Shown here: positions 26,593 through 35,830 of the stretch, in pieces
How the letters are laid out: the number at the start of each line of letters is the position of its first letter
Numbering within the stretch: the first letter of the stretch is position 1
NCBI GenBank assembly: GCA_017481205.1
Contig: JAFUPN010000038.1
Location: 1-64,000 of the forward strand
Source of the DNA: Clostridia bacterium
GTDB lineage: Bacteria > Bacillota > Clostridia > UMGS1810
DNA: 64,000 nucleotides
Direction of reading: 5' to 3'
The notes under the pieces: model-generated
Seen by the model: the letters and a program-made list of their open reading frames with translations, nothing else
What the model was told of the DNA's origin: nothing
The model's database searches: none
Position numbers and translations under genes: made by a program

Positions 26593-27024
26593 TTGAACAG
26601 ATATGTATACGGTTCATCCGCACATAAAATTGAAGATGACATTTACAGACAGACAGACGCTGCCGCGATAGAGGCAGAAAGAATTGCAAAGGAAAACAAA
26701 AAAGCACAGCTTCGCAAAAGCTTTTTGTTCAAAATGTGTGCTTACGGGATAATTATATTTCTTCTTGCGGCAGGAACCGTGTATTCCAGAGTTCTTGTCA
26801 TGCAGGCGGCAACCACGGCTGAGCAGAAGCAGGACGAGCTGATGAAGCTTATCGAGACAAACAATAAAAAGAAAATTGAATTTGAGCAGAATATAGATTT
26901 AAAAAAAATAGAAGAGCTTGCAATCACGCAATACGGAATGCAGAGACCGGATAACAACCAGACCGTATATGTAAATGTTGTTCAGCAGGATTACGGCGAG
27001 GTTGTAAAAGGCTCAGGGCGCTAA
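26593..27024 (+). CDS. ftsL: FtsL-like septum protein
   Basis: A 143-residue bitopic protein: ~45 cytoplasmic residues, a single membrane helix (residues ~50-70, MCAYGIIIFLLAAGTVYS) and an extracellular coiled coil with LMKLIETNNKKKIEFEQNIDLKKIEELA. The length, topology and position between rsmH and the transpeptidase identify FtsL, which bridges FtsQ/DivIB and DivIC in the divisome; sequence conservation is low in this family. TTG 26593 is the start, placed eight bases after AGGAGG. A mobile-element-like insertion separates it from the next dcw gene. Confidence 0.8.
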   Translation: MNRYVYGSSAHKIEDDIYRQTDAAAIEAERIAKENKKAQLRKSFLFKMCAYGIIIFLLAAGTVYSRVLVMQAATTAEQKQDELMKLIETNNKKKIEFEQNIDLKKIEELAITQYGMQRPDNNQTVYVNVVQQDYGEVVKGSGR

Positions 27025-27473
27025 CAAGCACAAAAGATCAGGTATATTTTGGATTAAAAAGAAATAATAATTTATAAAGCTGATTCTGAGCAGCAGGTGT
27101 ATTCACTGCCGTCTGCCCGGATTCTGAACCTGTGCATCTGATGATTTGGTGCGCAGGTTTTCGTACTATTTATTTCGGATAGCCGAAAGATAATAATCCG
27201 AACCCGCCTTAAACAGCGTAATTCCGGCATCTTTCGGTTTGTCATCTTCGCAAGGCGTCAGCCTTGCTTCATCTTCCGCACCAAAATCCGCCTGAAATTT
27301 CATCAGTTTAAGGTCAGAGAATTTTCAAGGCGAGGATTTTTGGTTGCGTAAGGCAAAAACGCAGGTAATCCTTGCGGATTACCGAGTATTTTAACGCAGC
27401 GAAAGCGAAAATCCACCCTTGAAAATCGAGGTTCGGATTACTATCTTTCGGCTACAGAAAGGAAGCAAAAACC
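27025..27473. other. 449-base non-coding gap interrupting the dcw cluster
   Basis: Contains a complete TIR element (27181-27453) whose right end stops 20 bases before the transpeptidase start, leaving only AAAGGAAG as ribosome site. The part before it (27025-27180) has a possible hairpin around CAGCAGGTGTATTCACTGCCGTCTG but no clear gene or terminator. Confidence 0.7.
27181..27453. mobile_element. MITE-like element, family A, copy 2 (273 bp) inside the dcw cluster
   Basis: 24-bp terminal inverted repeats AGCCGAAAGATA.TAATCCG with one mismatch, flanked by T and A (TA target). The interior contains the whole of copy 1 (reverse-complemented) plus ~110 extra bases, so copy 1 is a deletion derivative. 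It encodes no protein. Confidence 0.82.
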
Positions 27474-29651
27474 ATGGAAGCACAGGGCTTGGAATCTAAA
27501 AGAAAAATACTGCTTGTTATACTGGGCTTTACAGTGGCATTAATATATGTGCTTAGCTTTTTGGTTTACAGACAGTTTATAAAAGGACCTGAATATCAGG
27601 AAAAAGCAATACAGCAGCAAACCTATGAAAACAATATCAGCTCAAACAGAGGCATAATATACGATAGAAACGGAAAAATACTTGCGCAGAATTCATCTGT
27701 GGTAACGGTAACCGCCAATCCCTCAAGGGTTGTAAAGTTAGGTAAGGTCAGTGAATATGCCGAAAAGCTTTCGGGTATACTCGGAACAGACAGAGAAACC
27801 CTTGAAAAAAAGCTTAATCAGAACATAGGTCATGTAGATATTGAAAAGAAAATTGACCCGGAAATTGCCAATAAAGTAAGAGAGCTTGGTCTGGACGGAA
27901 TATATCTTACCGACGACAGCAAGCGGTTTTATCCCTACGGCTCTCTTGCAGCTCACGTCATCGGTTTTACCGGCACCGACAACCAAGGTCTCAGCGGTGT
28001 TGAGATGGTTTATGAAAACTACCTTAAGGGACTGCCCGGCAGAGTTGTTTCAAACAGAATTGAAGCAGGGACGGATATGCAGTACGAGGACTATATTGCC
28101 TCGCAGACAGGCTATAACGTGGTGCTCACCTTAGACGAGGTTATACAGCATTTTGTTGAGTCGGAGCTGGAGCAGGCATGTAAGGATTATAAGGTGGAAA
28201 ACGGCGCCGCATGTATCATCATGAATGCAAAAACCGGCGAAATCCTCGCCATGGCAACATATCCGACCTTTGACCTTAACAGTCCCTTTACGGTGACTGA
28301 CGAAGCATTAAAAAAAGAGCTGGATGCCTTATCCGGAGACGAGCGCTCGGCAAAGCGCAGCGAGGAGCTGAACAAGCTCTGGCGTAACAAGGCGGTTGTG
28401 GACTCCTATGAGCCCGGCTCCACCTTCAAGTCACTTGTGGCTGCAATGGCGCTTGAGGAGGGGGTTGTAAGCCTCAGCGAGGTGTTCAACTGCAACGGAG
28501 GTATGAAGGTTGCCGATACTCATATAAACTGCTGGAAGGCAGGCGGACATGGCTCCATAACCTTTGTACAGGGAGTAGAGGGTTCATGTAATCCTTTGTT
28601 TATGACCTTAGGAGCAAGAGTGGGAGCAAAAAACTTTTATAAATACTATAAAGCATTCGGCTTTACCGAGCAAACCGGCTTTGACCTGCCCGGTGAGGCA
28701 AGCGGCAGCTTCCACGACCTTTCAAGATTCAATGAGGTTGAACTGGCAACAAGCAGCTTCGGTCAGACCTTTACCATAACTCCGCTTCAGCTTATCACGG
28801 CATATTCTGCCCTTACAAATGACGGAAAAATGGTAAGACCCCATGTGGTAAAGGAGATTGTGGCAAACGACGGAACATATGTAGAAAAATTTGAAACAGA
28901 GGTTATCCGCCAGGTTATATCAGAGGAAACCTCGCAGACAGTGCGCAATATCCTTGAGGGTGTTGTGTCCCAGGGCGCAGGTAAAAATGCGTATATCAAG
29001 GGCTTTCGAGTTGCCGGGAAAACCGGAACCAGCGAAAAAATCCCCAGAGGAAACGGCAAGTATGTTGCGTCCTTTGCGGGCTTTGCCCCCTGCAATGACC
29101 CGGAGATTATCGGTTTGGTTATGCTTGATGAGCCTATGGGTGAGAGCCACATGGGCGGCGCTACAGCAGCACCTACCTTTAAAAATATTTTTGACAATGT
29201 GCTCAGATATATGAATATTGAGCCTCAGTATACCGAGGAGGAGCTTGCAACTCTTGACAACACCGTGCCCAATGTTGAGGGTATGGCAAAGGCAGATGCA
29301 ATCGCAAGATTCAGCGGAAGCGGTCTCAAGTACACTGTAATAGGAAGCGGTACACACGTTACAAGCCAGATACCCAAGGGCGGCTCGAGCCTGCCCGACG
29401 GCTCTACGGTTGTGCTCTATACAGAGCAGGAAAAGGCTCAGCAGGTAGAAATACCTAATCTGATAGGAATGACAGCATCAGAGGCTAATGTTACTCTCAA
29501 CAACATGGGTCTCAATATCAAAGAGGCAAATACTAATTCCGGCTCAACCGGCACCGCAAGGGTAAATAAGCAGACACCTGCGGCAGGCACTATGGTTGAC
29601 CGGGGCACTGTGGTGGAGGTTCAGTTCAGCTACAGTGATGATGTACACTAA
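27474..29651 (+). CDS. spoVD: PASTA-containing class B penicillin-binding protein (SpoVD/FtsI type)
   Basis: A 725-residue membrane-anchored DD-transpeptidase cross-linking septal or spore-cortex peptidoglycan. It has an N-terminal helix (residues ~10-33), the SSNRGIIYDRNGKILA class B dimerisation motif, the active-site tetrad STFK (Ser316), SCN, and KTGTSEK. Two PASTA domains (roughly 590-655 and 656-722; VPNVEGMAKADAIARF and IPNLIGMTASEANVTL) close the protein. This layout is that of B. subtilis SpoVD/PbpB; which role it plays here cannot be told, so the symbol is provisional. The start is ATG 27474 after AAAGGAAG; the upstream gap is filled by a mobile element. murE follows at 25 bases. 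Confidence 0.88.
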   Translation: MEAQGLESKRKILLVILGFTVALIYVLSFLVYRQFIKGPEYQEKAIQQQTYENNISSNRGIIYDRNGKILAQNSSVVTVTANPSRVVKLGKVSEYAEKLSGILGTDRETLEKKLNQNIGHVDIEKKIDPEIANKVRELGLDGIYLTDDSKRFYPYGSLAAHVIGFTGTDNQGLSGVEMVYENYLKGLPGRVVSNRIEAGTDMQYEDYIASQTGYNVVLTLDEVIQHFVESELEQACKDYKVENGAACIIMNAKTGEILAMATYPTFDLNSPFTVTDEALKKELDALSGDERSAKRSEELNKLWRNKAVVDSYEPGSTFKSLVAAMALEEGVVSLSEVFNCNGGMKVADTHINCWKAGGHGSITFVQGVEGSCNPLFMTLGARVGAKNFYKYYKAFGFTEQTGFDLPGEASGSFHDLSRFNEVELATSSFGQTFTITPLQLITAYSALTNDGKMVRPHVVKEIVANDGTYVEKFETEVIRQVISEETSQTVRNILEGVVSQGAGKNAYIKGFRVAGKTGTSEKIPRGNGKYVASFAGFAPCNDPEIIGLVMLDEPMGESHMGGATAAPTFKNIFDNVLRYMNIEPQYTEEELATLDNTVPNVEGMAKADAIARFSGSGLKYTVIGSGTHVTSQIPKGGSSLPDGSTVVLYTEQEKAQQVEIPNLIGMTASEANVTLNNMGLNIKEANTNSGSTGTARVNKQTPAAGTMVDRGTVVEVQFSYSDDVH

Positions 29652-29676
29652 AACCACGAGGAAAGGTTATGGGGTA

Positions 29677-31104
29677 ATGAAACTTTCACAGCTTATTGAC
29701 GGTATAGATATCATACAGATATATAATGAAGCGGATGTTGAAATAACAGGGGTTCATTATAATTCAAAGGAAATAAAGCCCGGCAATCTGTTTGTAGCAA
29801 TAGAGGGCTTTGTGACCGACGGGCATAAATACATCCCATCTGCTGCTCAGGCAGGTGCTGCGGCGGTTATTGCACAGAGATATACCGAGGGTGTGGATAT
29901 ACCTCAGATAATTGTTGGTGACTCACGTATTGCCGAAGCCAGGGTGTGCTCCACCTTCTTCGGCAATCCCTCCCATAAATTCAAGCTTATAGGCATTACC
30001 GGCACAAACGGCAAGACCACCTGTACTTATCTTGTAAAGCATATTCTTGAGAGCGCAGGCAAAAAGACTGGACTTATAGGAACCAATCAGAATATGATTG
30101 GCGATAGGGTTATAGAAACAGGCAGAACAACTCCCGATGCATTCGAGCTGCAGCAGCTTTTTGCTCAAATGGCTGAGGAAAATGTGGATTGCGTCATAAT
30201 GGAGGTTTCATCTCATTCTCTTGAACTGAGCCGTGTGCACGGTTGCCGCTTTGAGGTGGGAGCCTTTACCAATCTTACCCAGGACCATCTTGACTTTCAT
30301 GTTACTATGGAAAACTATGCGGCGGCAAAGGAAAAGCTTTTTTCCATGTGTGAGGCTGCCGTTATAAATACCGATGATAAATTCGGAGAAGCCATGGCAG
30401 AGCGTGCAAGCTGCAGGACCCTTACCTACGGCAGAAATGATGACTGCAGCCTTAGGGCGGAGAATGTGGAATTAAGAGAAAACGGAGTAAGCTTTACCCT
30501 GGGCGGCACACACTTTTCACTGCCCATACCGGGAGATTTTTCGGTATACAATGCCCTGTGTGCAATAGGCATTGCTTCGGCAATGGGGATTTCTGCTGAG
30601 GAAACGGCTTTGTATCTGGCAGGGGCTGCCGGGGTGAAGGGCAGAGCCGAGGTTGTTAAGACAGATACCGACTACACTGTTATGATAGACTATGCCCATA
30701 CTCCCGACGGTATTGAAAATATCCTCAAAACCGTCCGCGGCTTTGCCAAGGGCAGAGTTGTAATTCTCTTTGGCTGCGGCGGCGACAGAGATAATACCAA
30801 ACGCCCGGTTATGGGAGAGCTTGCGGGACGTCTTGCGGATTTTTGCATAATAACCAGCGACAATCCCAGGAGCGAGGAGCCCATGAGCATTATATCAATG
30901 ATAGAGCCTGCCGTAAAAGCAACAGGCACACCCTATGTGGTTATAGAAAACAGACGGGAGGCTATAGAATATGCTCTCAGAAATGCCCGTAAGGATGATG
31001 TGATTGTCCTTGCAGGAAAGGGACATGAGACATATCAGATTCTTTCAACCGGAACAATATATTTTGATGAAAGAGAAGTTATACACGATATTTTGGCAAA
31101 ATAA
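29677..31104 (+). CDS. murE: UDP-N-acetylmuramoyl-tripeptide synthetase MurE
   Basis: A 475-residue cytoplasmic Mur ligase adding the third stem-peptide residue. ATG 29677 begins MKLSQLIDGI; the longer frame upstream overlaps the previous gene. The ATP loop is GITGTNGKTTCTYL; HTPDGIEN and FGCGGDRDNTKRP follow. The residue-three specificity motif is DNPR (Asp395-Arg398), the version for meso-diaminopimelate, so the wall is predicted to be DAP-type. mraY follows after 15 bases with no murF between, although murF usually stands there. Confidence 0.95.
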   Translation: MKLSQLIDGIDIIQIYNEADVEITGVHYNSKEIKPGNLFVAIEGFVTDGHKYIPSAAQAGAAAVIAQRYTEGVDIPQIIVGDSRIAEARVCSTFFGNPSHKFKLIGITGTNGKTTCTYLVKHILESAGKKTGLIGTNQNMIGDRVIETGRTTPDAFELQQLFAQMAEENVDCVIMEVSSHSLELSRVHGCRFEVGAFTNLTQDHLDFHVTMENYAAAKEKLFSMCEAAVINTDDKFGEAMAERASCRTLTYGRNDDCSLRAENVELRENGVSFTLGGTHFSLPIPGDFSVYNALCAIGIASAMGISAEETALYLAGAAGVKGRAEVVKTDTDYTVMIDYAHTPDGIENILKTVRGFAKGRVVILFGCGGDRDNTKRPVMGELAGRLADFCIITSDNPRSEEPMSIISMIEPAVKATGTPYVVIENRREAIEYALRNARKDDVIVLAGKGHETYQILSTGTIYFDEREVIHDILAK

Positions 31105-31119
31105 TACGGGGGTACGATA

Positions 31120-32091
31120 ATGGATACAGTAATATACAAATTAATTCTTGCCGCGGCAGTGTCCTTTTGCATAGCGGTGGTTCTTGCGCCTATTTTTATA
31201 CCGGTTCTGCACAAGCTGAAATTCGGTCAGGAAATCAGGGAGATAGGACCCAGCTGGCACAAGAAAAAAAGCGGCACTCCCACCATGGGCGGTATAATAT
31301 TTATCATTCCCGTTATAGTATGCTCGCTTATTTTTATAAGAAGCCTGACCGGTCTCTGTCTGGTGCTCTTCGGAGCTTCCTTTGGTCTTATAGGCTTTGT
31401 TGATGACTACATAAAGGTTGTTAAAAAGAGAAATCTCGGACTTACCGAGAAGCAGAAATTTCTTGCGCAGCTTGCGGCAAGTGTAATCTTCCTTTTTGTG
31501 GCTATGCATTTTGATATAATTACCGACGATATAGTAATTCCCTTCTTTAAAAGCACAGTAAGTCTCGGTGTGTTATATATTCCCTTTGCACTGCTGGTTT
31601 TGCTTGGCACCACCAATGCGGTAAATCTTACCGACGGTGTAGACGGGCTTGCATCGGGAGTTACGGTTGTTGTCAGCCTGTTTTTTGCCTTGCTTGCATA
31701 TCTGTACGGCAGTGTGGAGACTGCTGAGTTTGCGGTTATAGTGCTGGGAGGCTGTCTTGGATTTTTTGTGTTCAACAGGCATCCTGCAAAGGTATTTATG
31801 GGCGACACAGGCTCGCTGTTTCTCGGCGGCTCGGTGTGCGCCATGGCGCTCGTGCTTAAAGCCCCTCTGCTTCTGGTTATAGCCGGTGGGGTGTATGTAC
31901 TTGAAACCCTCTCGGTAATAATTCAGGTAACAAGCTTTAAGCTTACGGGTAAAAGAGTGTTTAAAATGTCTCCTCTGCACCATCATTTTGAAATGTGCGG
32001 ATGGAGTGAAAATAAAATTGTGCTCACAGCAGTGACAGCTTCTCTTGTCCTTGGTGCCGTGGCACTGTTGGGAGGAATAGCAGTTGGCTGA
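31120..32091 (+). CDS. mraY: Phospho-N-acetylmuramoyl-pentapeptide transferase MraY
   Basis: A 323-residue integral membrane enzyme with about ten helices transferring phospho-MurNAc-pentapeptide to undecaprenyl phosphate (lipid I). Visible signatures are KSGTPTMGGIIF, the Mg-binding FVDDYIKV and NLTDGVDGLA, PAKVFMGDTGSL and the C-terminal HHHFE (PLHHHFEMCGWSE). Its end overlaps the ftsW start by eight bases, which implies coupled translation. murD, which often separates mraY and ftsW, is absent. Confidence 0.96.
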   Translation: MDTVIYKLILAAAVSFCIAVVLAPIFIPVLHKLKFGQEIREIGPSWHKKKSGTPTMGGIIFIIPVIVCSLIFIRSLTGLCLVLFGASFGLIGFVDDYIKVVKKRNLGLTEKQKFLAQLAASVIFLFVAMHFDIITDDIVIPFFKSTVSLGVLYIPFALLVLLGTTNAVNLTDGVDGLASGVTVVVSLFFALLAYLYGSVETAEFAVIVLGGCLGFFVFNRHPAKVFMGDTGSLFLGGSVCAMALVLKAPLLLVIAGGVYVLETLSVIIQVTSFKLTGKRVFKMSPLHHHFEMCGWSENKIVLTAVTASLVLGAVALLGGIAVG

Positions 32092-33223
32092 GAGAACCCG
32101 TAGGAGGTCATCACGGCGCCGCGAAAGGCAAAAAAAAGAAATAAACTATACCTTCTGTATTTTGACCTTGGCATTACTCGGCTTCGGTCTTGTTATGGTA
32201 TTCAGCGCATCCAGCGGTATTGCTCAGAGTAAGAATGAGAGTGTCTATATCTATTTTATCAAGCAGCTGATTTTTGCCGTTGCAGGTCTGGTTGTTATGA
32301 GGGGGCTTTCAAGGATTGATTATAAATTCTGGTACCAAAAATGGGTTGTTCTCCTGGGTATCGGAGTAACGGTTGTTCTGTTGATTTTAGTTTTGTTTGT
32401 CGGCAAGGAGGGCGGCGGTGCAACCCGCTGGATAGGCTTCGGACCCATTACCATACAGCCGTCGGAAATAGCAAAATTCACAACAGTTGTTGTCATGGCA
32501 AAATGGCTTTCTGATTATAAGGGCGATATAAAAAAATACGGAGTAATGATAAAAATGCTCCTTCCCGCAATGTTCTTTGCAGTCCTGGTGCTTTTGGGAG
32601 ACCATCTCAGCGGTGCGGTTATCATAGCCCTGGTGGGAATTATCCTTGTTTTTGCGGCAGGGTGCAAATTCAGCCATCTGTTTTTTACCGGAGTGGCTTT
32701 TGTTCCGCTGCTTGTTATTGCCATAGCGCTTGAGCCCTACAGAGTAAAGCGTATCACAAGCTTTCTCGACCCATTTGCCGATGCTCAGGGTACCGGCTGG
32801 CAGGTTATACAGTCCCTGTACAGTATCGGCTCCGGCAGCATGTTTGGCGTAGGTCTTGGTCAGAGCAGGCAGAAGCATGGCTTCCTGCCCGAGCCTCATA
32901 CAGACTTCATATTTTCGGTAATATGCGAGGAGTTAGGCTTTTTCGGAGCCATTCTTGTGATTTTGCTTTTTGTATTTCTTGTGGTGACTGGATTTAAAAT
33001 AGCTCTTTCCGCACCGGACAGATTTTCGTCTCTGCTTGTGTGCGGTATGGTCAGCCTTATAGCACTGCAGGTTATACTCAATATCGCCGTTGTTACCTCG
33101 GCAATGCCCTGCACAGGCATTACTCTGCCGTTTTTCAGCTACGGAGGCTCGGCGCTTATGGTCAACCTGGTAGAAATCGGTGTTGTGCTGAGTGTGTCCC
33201 GGCAAACGGGCAAAAAATTGTAA
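32084..33223 (+). CDS. ftsW: SEDS-family peptidoglycan glycosyltransferase FtsW
   Basis: A 379-residue polytopic protein with ten predicted helices after a basic, Arg-rich cytoplasmic tail. The SEDS motifs are present: GGGATRWIGFGPITIQPSEIAK, GTGWQVIQSLYSIGSG, GLGQSRQKHGFLPEPHTDFIFSVICEELGFFG, and LPFFSYGGSAL, given here as landmarks. It polymerises lipid II at the septum with the class B PBP encoded upstream. The TTG start at 32084 lies inside mraY, nine bases after a GGAGG. Confidence 0.95.
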   Translation: MAERTRRRSSRRRERQKKEINYTFCILTLALLGFGLVMVFSASSGIAQSKNESVYIYFIKQLIFAVAGLVVMRGLSRIDYKFWYQKWVVLLGIGVTVVLLILVLFVGKEGGGATRWIGFGPITIQPSEIAKFTTVVVMAKWLSDYKGDIKKYGVMIKMLLPAMFFAVLVLLGDHLSGAVIIALVGIILVFAAGCKFSHLFFTGVAFVPLLVIAIALEPYRVKRITSFLDPFADAQGTGWQVIQSLYSIGSGSMFGVGLGQSRQKHGFLPEPHTDFIFSVICEELGFFGAILVILLFVFLVVTGFKIALSAPDRFSSLLVCGMVSLIALQVILNIAVVTSAMPCTGITLPFFSYGGSALMVNLVEIGVVLSVSRQTGKKL

Positions 33224-33247
33224 ACAGGAAATGAAAGGGATGGGAGC

Positions 33248-34354
33248 ATGAGAATATTACTTGCGGGCGGAGGAACGGCAGGACACATAAATCCCGCTGT
33301 TGCCATTGCAAAATATGCTCAGAGTGTAGAGCCTGACACTGAAATACTTTTTGTGGGAAAAAAAGGCGGTATGGAGGCACGCCTGGTGCCTTCCGAGGGC
33401 TTTGATATACGCTTTGTGGAGGTAGAGGGGCTTAAAAGAAGACTCAGTCTTTCAAACCTCACAGCTGCGGCAAAGCTTGTGGGCGCCGTGTCAAAATGCT
33501 ACCGTATTATAAAGGATTTCAAACCGGATGTGGTTGTGGGAACCGGCGGCTATGTGTGTGCACCTGCAGTTATTGCGGCAAACCGCAGGAAAATCCCCAC
33601 TCTGATTCACGAGCAGAATGTATTTCCCGGCAGTGCAATCAGGATGCTTTCAAAAAAATCTTCGGTTACCGCCATAAGCTTTGACGAGAGCCGGAGGTAT
33701 CTTTCAAATGCAAAAAAAATACTTCTTACCGGCAATCCCGTGCGTCCTGGTATAATGGACATTGACTACCGCTCTGCCCGGGAAAAGCTTGGTATCGGCG
33801 ATGAAAAATTTGTTCTTGCCTTCGGCGGAAGCCTTGGAGCAAAAAAAATCAACGATGTGGTAACCGAATATGCCAAAATGATAAACGGCAGGCAGGATAT
33901 ACGTCTCTGCTTTGCCACAGGTATGAAAAATTACGATGATGTTATGAGTGAAATCCGCAGAGGCGGCATTTCTCTTAAGGATAATATACAGATTGTAAAA
34001 TATATCGATAATATGGATGTGGTTATGAATGCGGCTGACCTTGTAATAGCAAGGGCGGGAGCAATCACCATATCCGAGCTGTGCGTGCTGGGCAAGGCGT
34101 CCATCCTGGTGCCCTCGCCCAATGTCACAAACAATCATCAGGAGTATAATGCAAGGACTCTCCATGACAGAGACGCCGCTCTGATGATTCTTGAAAAGGA
34201 TTTTTCACCGGAGACTCTCTCCGCTGCCGCAGACAGAATATTCACAGATATCAATTTAAGCGGCAGTATGCAGTCAAATGCAAAAAAGCTCTCTTCGGCA
34301 AATGCCACAGAGCTTATATACAGAGAATTGGTTGCTTTAGTATCCGATAAATAA
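33248..34354 (+). CDS. murG: UDP-GlcNAc:lipid I N-acetylglucosaminyltransferase MurG
   Basis: A 368-residue GT28 enzyme making lipid II on the inner membrane face. N-terminal GGGTAGHINPAVAIA, VGTGGYVCAPAV, HEQNVFPGSA, the donor-site loop GGSLGAKKIND and ARAGAITISELCVLGKASILVPSPNVTNNHQE (segments of one motif) are typical. ATG 33248 follows GGGAG at 24 bases after ftsW. The gene is followed by ~220 non-coding bases with a hairpin at 34466-34488 (GGTGCCGCA/TGCGGCACC), so murA may have its own promoter. Confidence 0.95.
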   Translation: MRILLAGGGTAGHINPAVAIAKYAQSVEPDTEILFVGKKGGMEARLVPSEGFDIRFVEVEGLKRRLSLSNLTAAAKLVGAVSKCYRIIKDFKPDVVVGTGGYVCAPAVIAANRRKIPTLIHEQNVFPGSAIRMLSKKSSVTAISFDESRRYLSNAKKILLTGNPVRPGIMDIDYRSAREKLGIGDEKFVLAFGGSLGAKKINDVVTEYAKMINGRQDIRLCFATGMKNYDDVMSEIRRGGISLKDNIQIVKYIDNMDVVMNAADLVIARAGAITISELCVLGKASILVPSPNVTNNHQEYNARTLHDRDAALMILEKDFSPETLSAAADRIFTDINLSGSMQSNAKKLSSANATELIYRELVALVSDK

Positions 34355-34575
34355 CCGAGAAACAAGCCTTTGGCTATTTTCTATACACAGCCTGAGCTGT
34401 CCGGCATTTTGCCGTCGGCGGTTCAAGCTATACTCCGCTCTCCCTATCTACCTACCTAATCCTAAGGTGCCGCACTATATGCGGCACCAAAGCGGGGTAT
34501 AAATCTATCTTTCGGTAACGAAAATATTTTTTCCGGCATAATATATAACTGAATTATATTGTCGGAGGGATATAT

Positions 34576-35826
34576 ATGAGTGCTGTAAAGGTTTCAGGCA
34601 AAAACAAGCTTTACGGAAATATAAAAATTCAGGGCTGCAAAAATGCTGTCCTTCCAATAATAGCGGCTTCATTGCTCAACGGCGGGGAGAATATAATACA
34701 TAACTGTCCTTACCTTGCCGATGTTATAGCTTCAATCAAAATTCTTGAAGAGCTTGGTGCGTCTGCTGTGTTTGACGGCAACACACTTGTGATTGATTCC
34801 TCGGGAATCAGCTGCCGCAGAGTTGAGCCGGCGCTTATGAAGTCACTGAGGTCCTCTGTGGTATTTTTGGGACCTGTTTTGTCAAGATGCGGCAAGGCTG
34901 CAGTGTCAATGCCGGGCGGGTGCGACATAGGCAAGCGCCCCATAGACATACATCTGACCTCCTTTGAGAGAATGGGTGTGGATGTGGAATGTGCCGGCGA
35001 TGAGGTCACCTGTGCTGTGAATAAGCTTCACGGCGAAAGAATTGTACTTCCCTTTCCATCGGTGGGTGCAACAGAAAATATAATGCTCCTTGCAGCTCTC
35101 GGCAGGGGAGTAACAACCATACATAATGCCGCCCGCGAGCCGGAAATCGTTGATTTGCAGAACTTCCTCAATTCAATGGGAGCAAGAGTATTCGGTGCAG
35201 GAACGGGCAATATAACCATATATGCTGTTGATAAGCTTACCGACAGCGAATACACCGTTATGACAGACCGCATAGAGGCGGCAACCTTTGCCTGTGCTGT
35301 TGCGGCAGCTGGCGGAGAGCTGTATATGGAGGGTATTAAGCCCGGGTATATACGCACCGTAACAAATATCCTAAAAAATTCCGGAGCCGCAGTTGCAGAG
35401 TATCCTGACTCTGTATATGTGGGAGCTCCGTCGCAAATAAGCTGTCCTCAGCTGGTTTCCACAGGACCTTATCCCGGCTTCCCCACAGATGCTCAGTCCT
35501 TGCTTATGTCGGTGATGAGCTGTTCAAAGGGCAGCGGTGTAATCAGAGAAAATATTTTTGAAAACCGTTTCGGTCATGCACAGGAGCTCCGCAGGCTGGG
35601 AGCCGATATAATCATTGACGGACGGAGTGCATATGTCCGCGGTGCTGCTCTTACCGGCGGCCAGGTGACTGCGCGGGATTTGCGCAGCGGAGCGGCGCTT
35701 GTGGTGGCAGCTCTTGCGGCAGAGGGTGAAACAACGGTTGAAAAGGCAGTATATATAGACCGTGGCTATGATGACCTTGTGGGAAAGCTCGGTAGCTTGG
35801 GAGCAAGTATTGAAAGGGTGAATTGA
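34576..35826 (+). CDS. murA: UDP-N-acetylglucosamine 1-carboxyvinyltransferase MurA
   Basis: A 416-residue enolpyruvyl transferase catalysing the first committed step of peptidoglycan synthesis. Signatures include IQGCKNAVLPIIAASLL (Lys-Asn pair for UDP-GlcNAc), the fosfomycin-binding Cys in MPGGCDIGKRPID, and TDAQSLLMSVMSC. ATG 34576 follows GGAGGG. Its C terminus runs to four bases before ftsQ, whose ribosome site lies within murA. A murA copy inside dcw between murG and ftsQ is seen in several Clostridia. Confidence 0.95.
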   Translation: MSAVKVSGKNKLYGNIKIQGCKNAVLPIIAASLLNGGENIIHNCPYLADVIASIKILEELGASAVFDGNTLVIDSSGISCRRVEPALMKSLRSSVVFLGPVLSRCGKAAVSMPGGCDIGKRPIDIHLTSFERMGVDVECAGDEVTCAVNKLHGERIVLPFPSVGATENIMLLAALGRGVTTIHNAAREPEIVDLQNFLNSMGARVFGAGTGNITIYAVDKLTDSEYTVMTDRIEAATFACAVAAAGGELYMEGIKPGYIRTVTNILKNSGAAVAEYPDSVYVGAPSQISCPQLVSTGPYPGFPTDAQSLLMSVMSCSKGSGVIRENIFENRFGHAQELRRLGADIIIDGRSAYVRGAALTGGQVTARDLRSGAALVVAALAAEGETTVEKAVYIDRGYDDLVGKLGSLGASIERVN

Positions 35827-35830
35827 AAAA

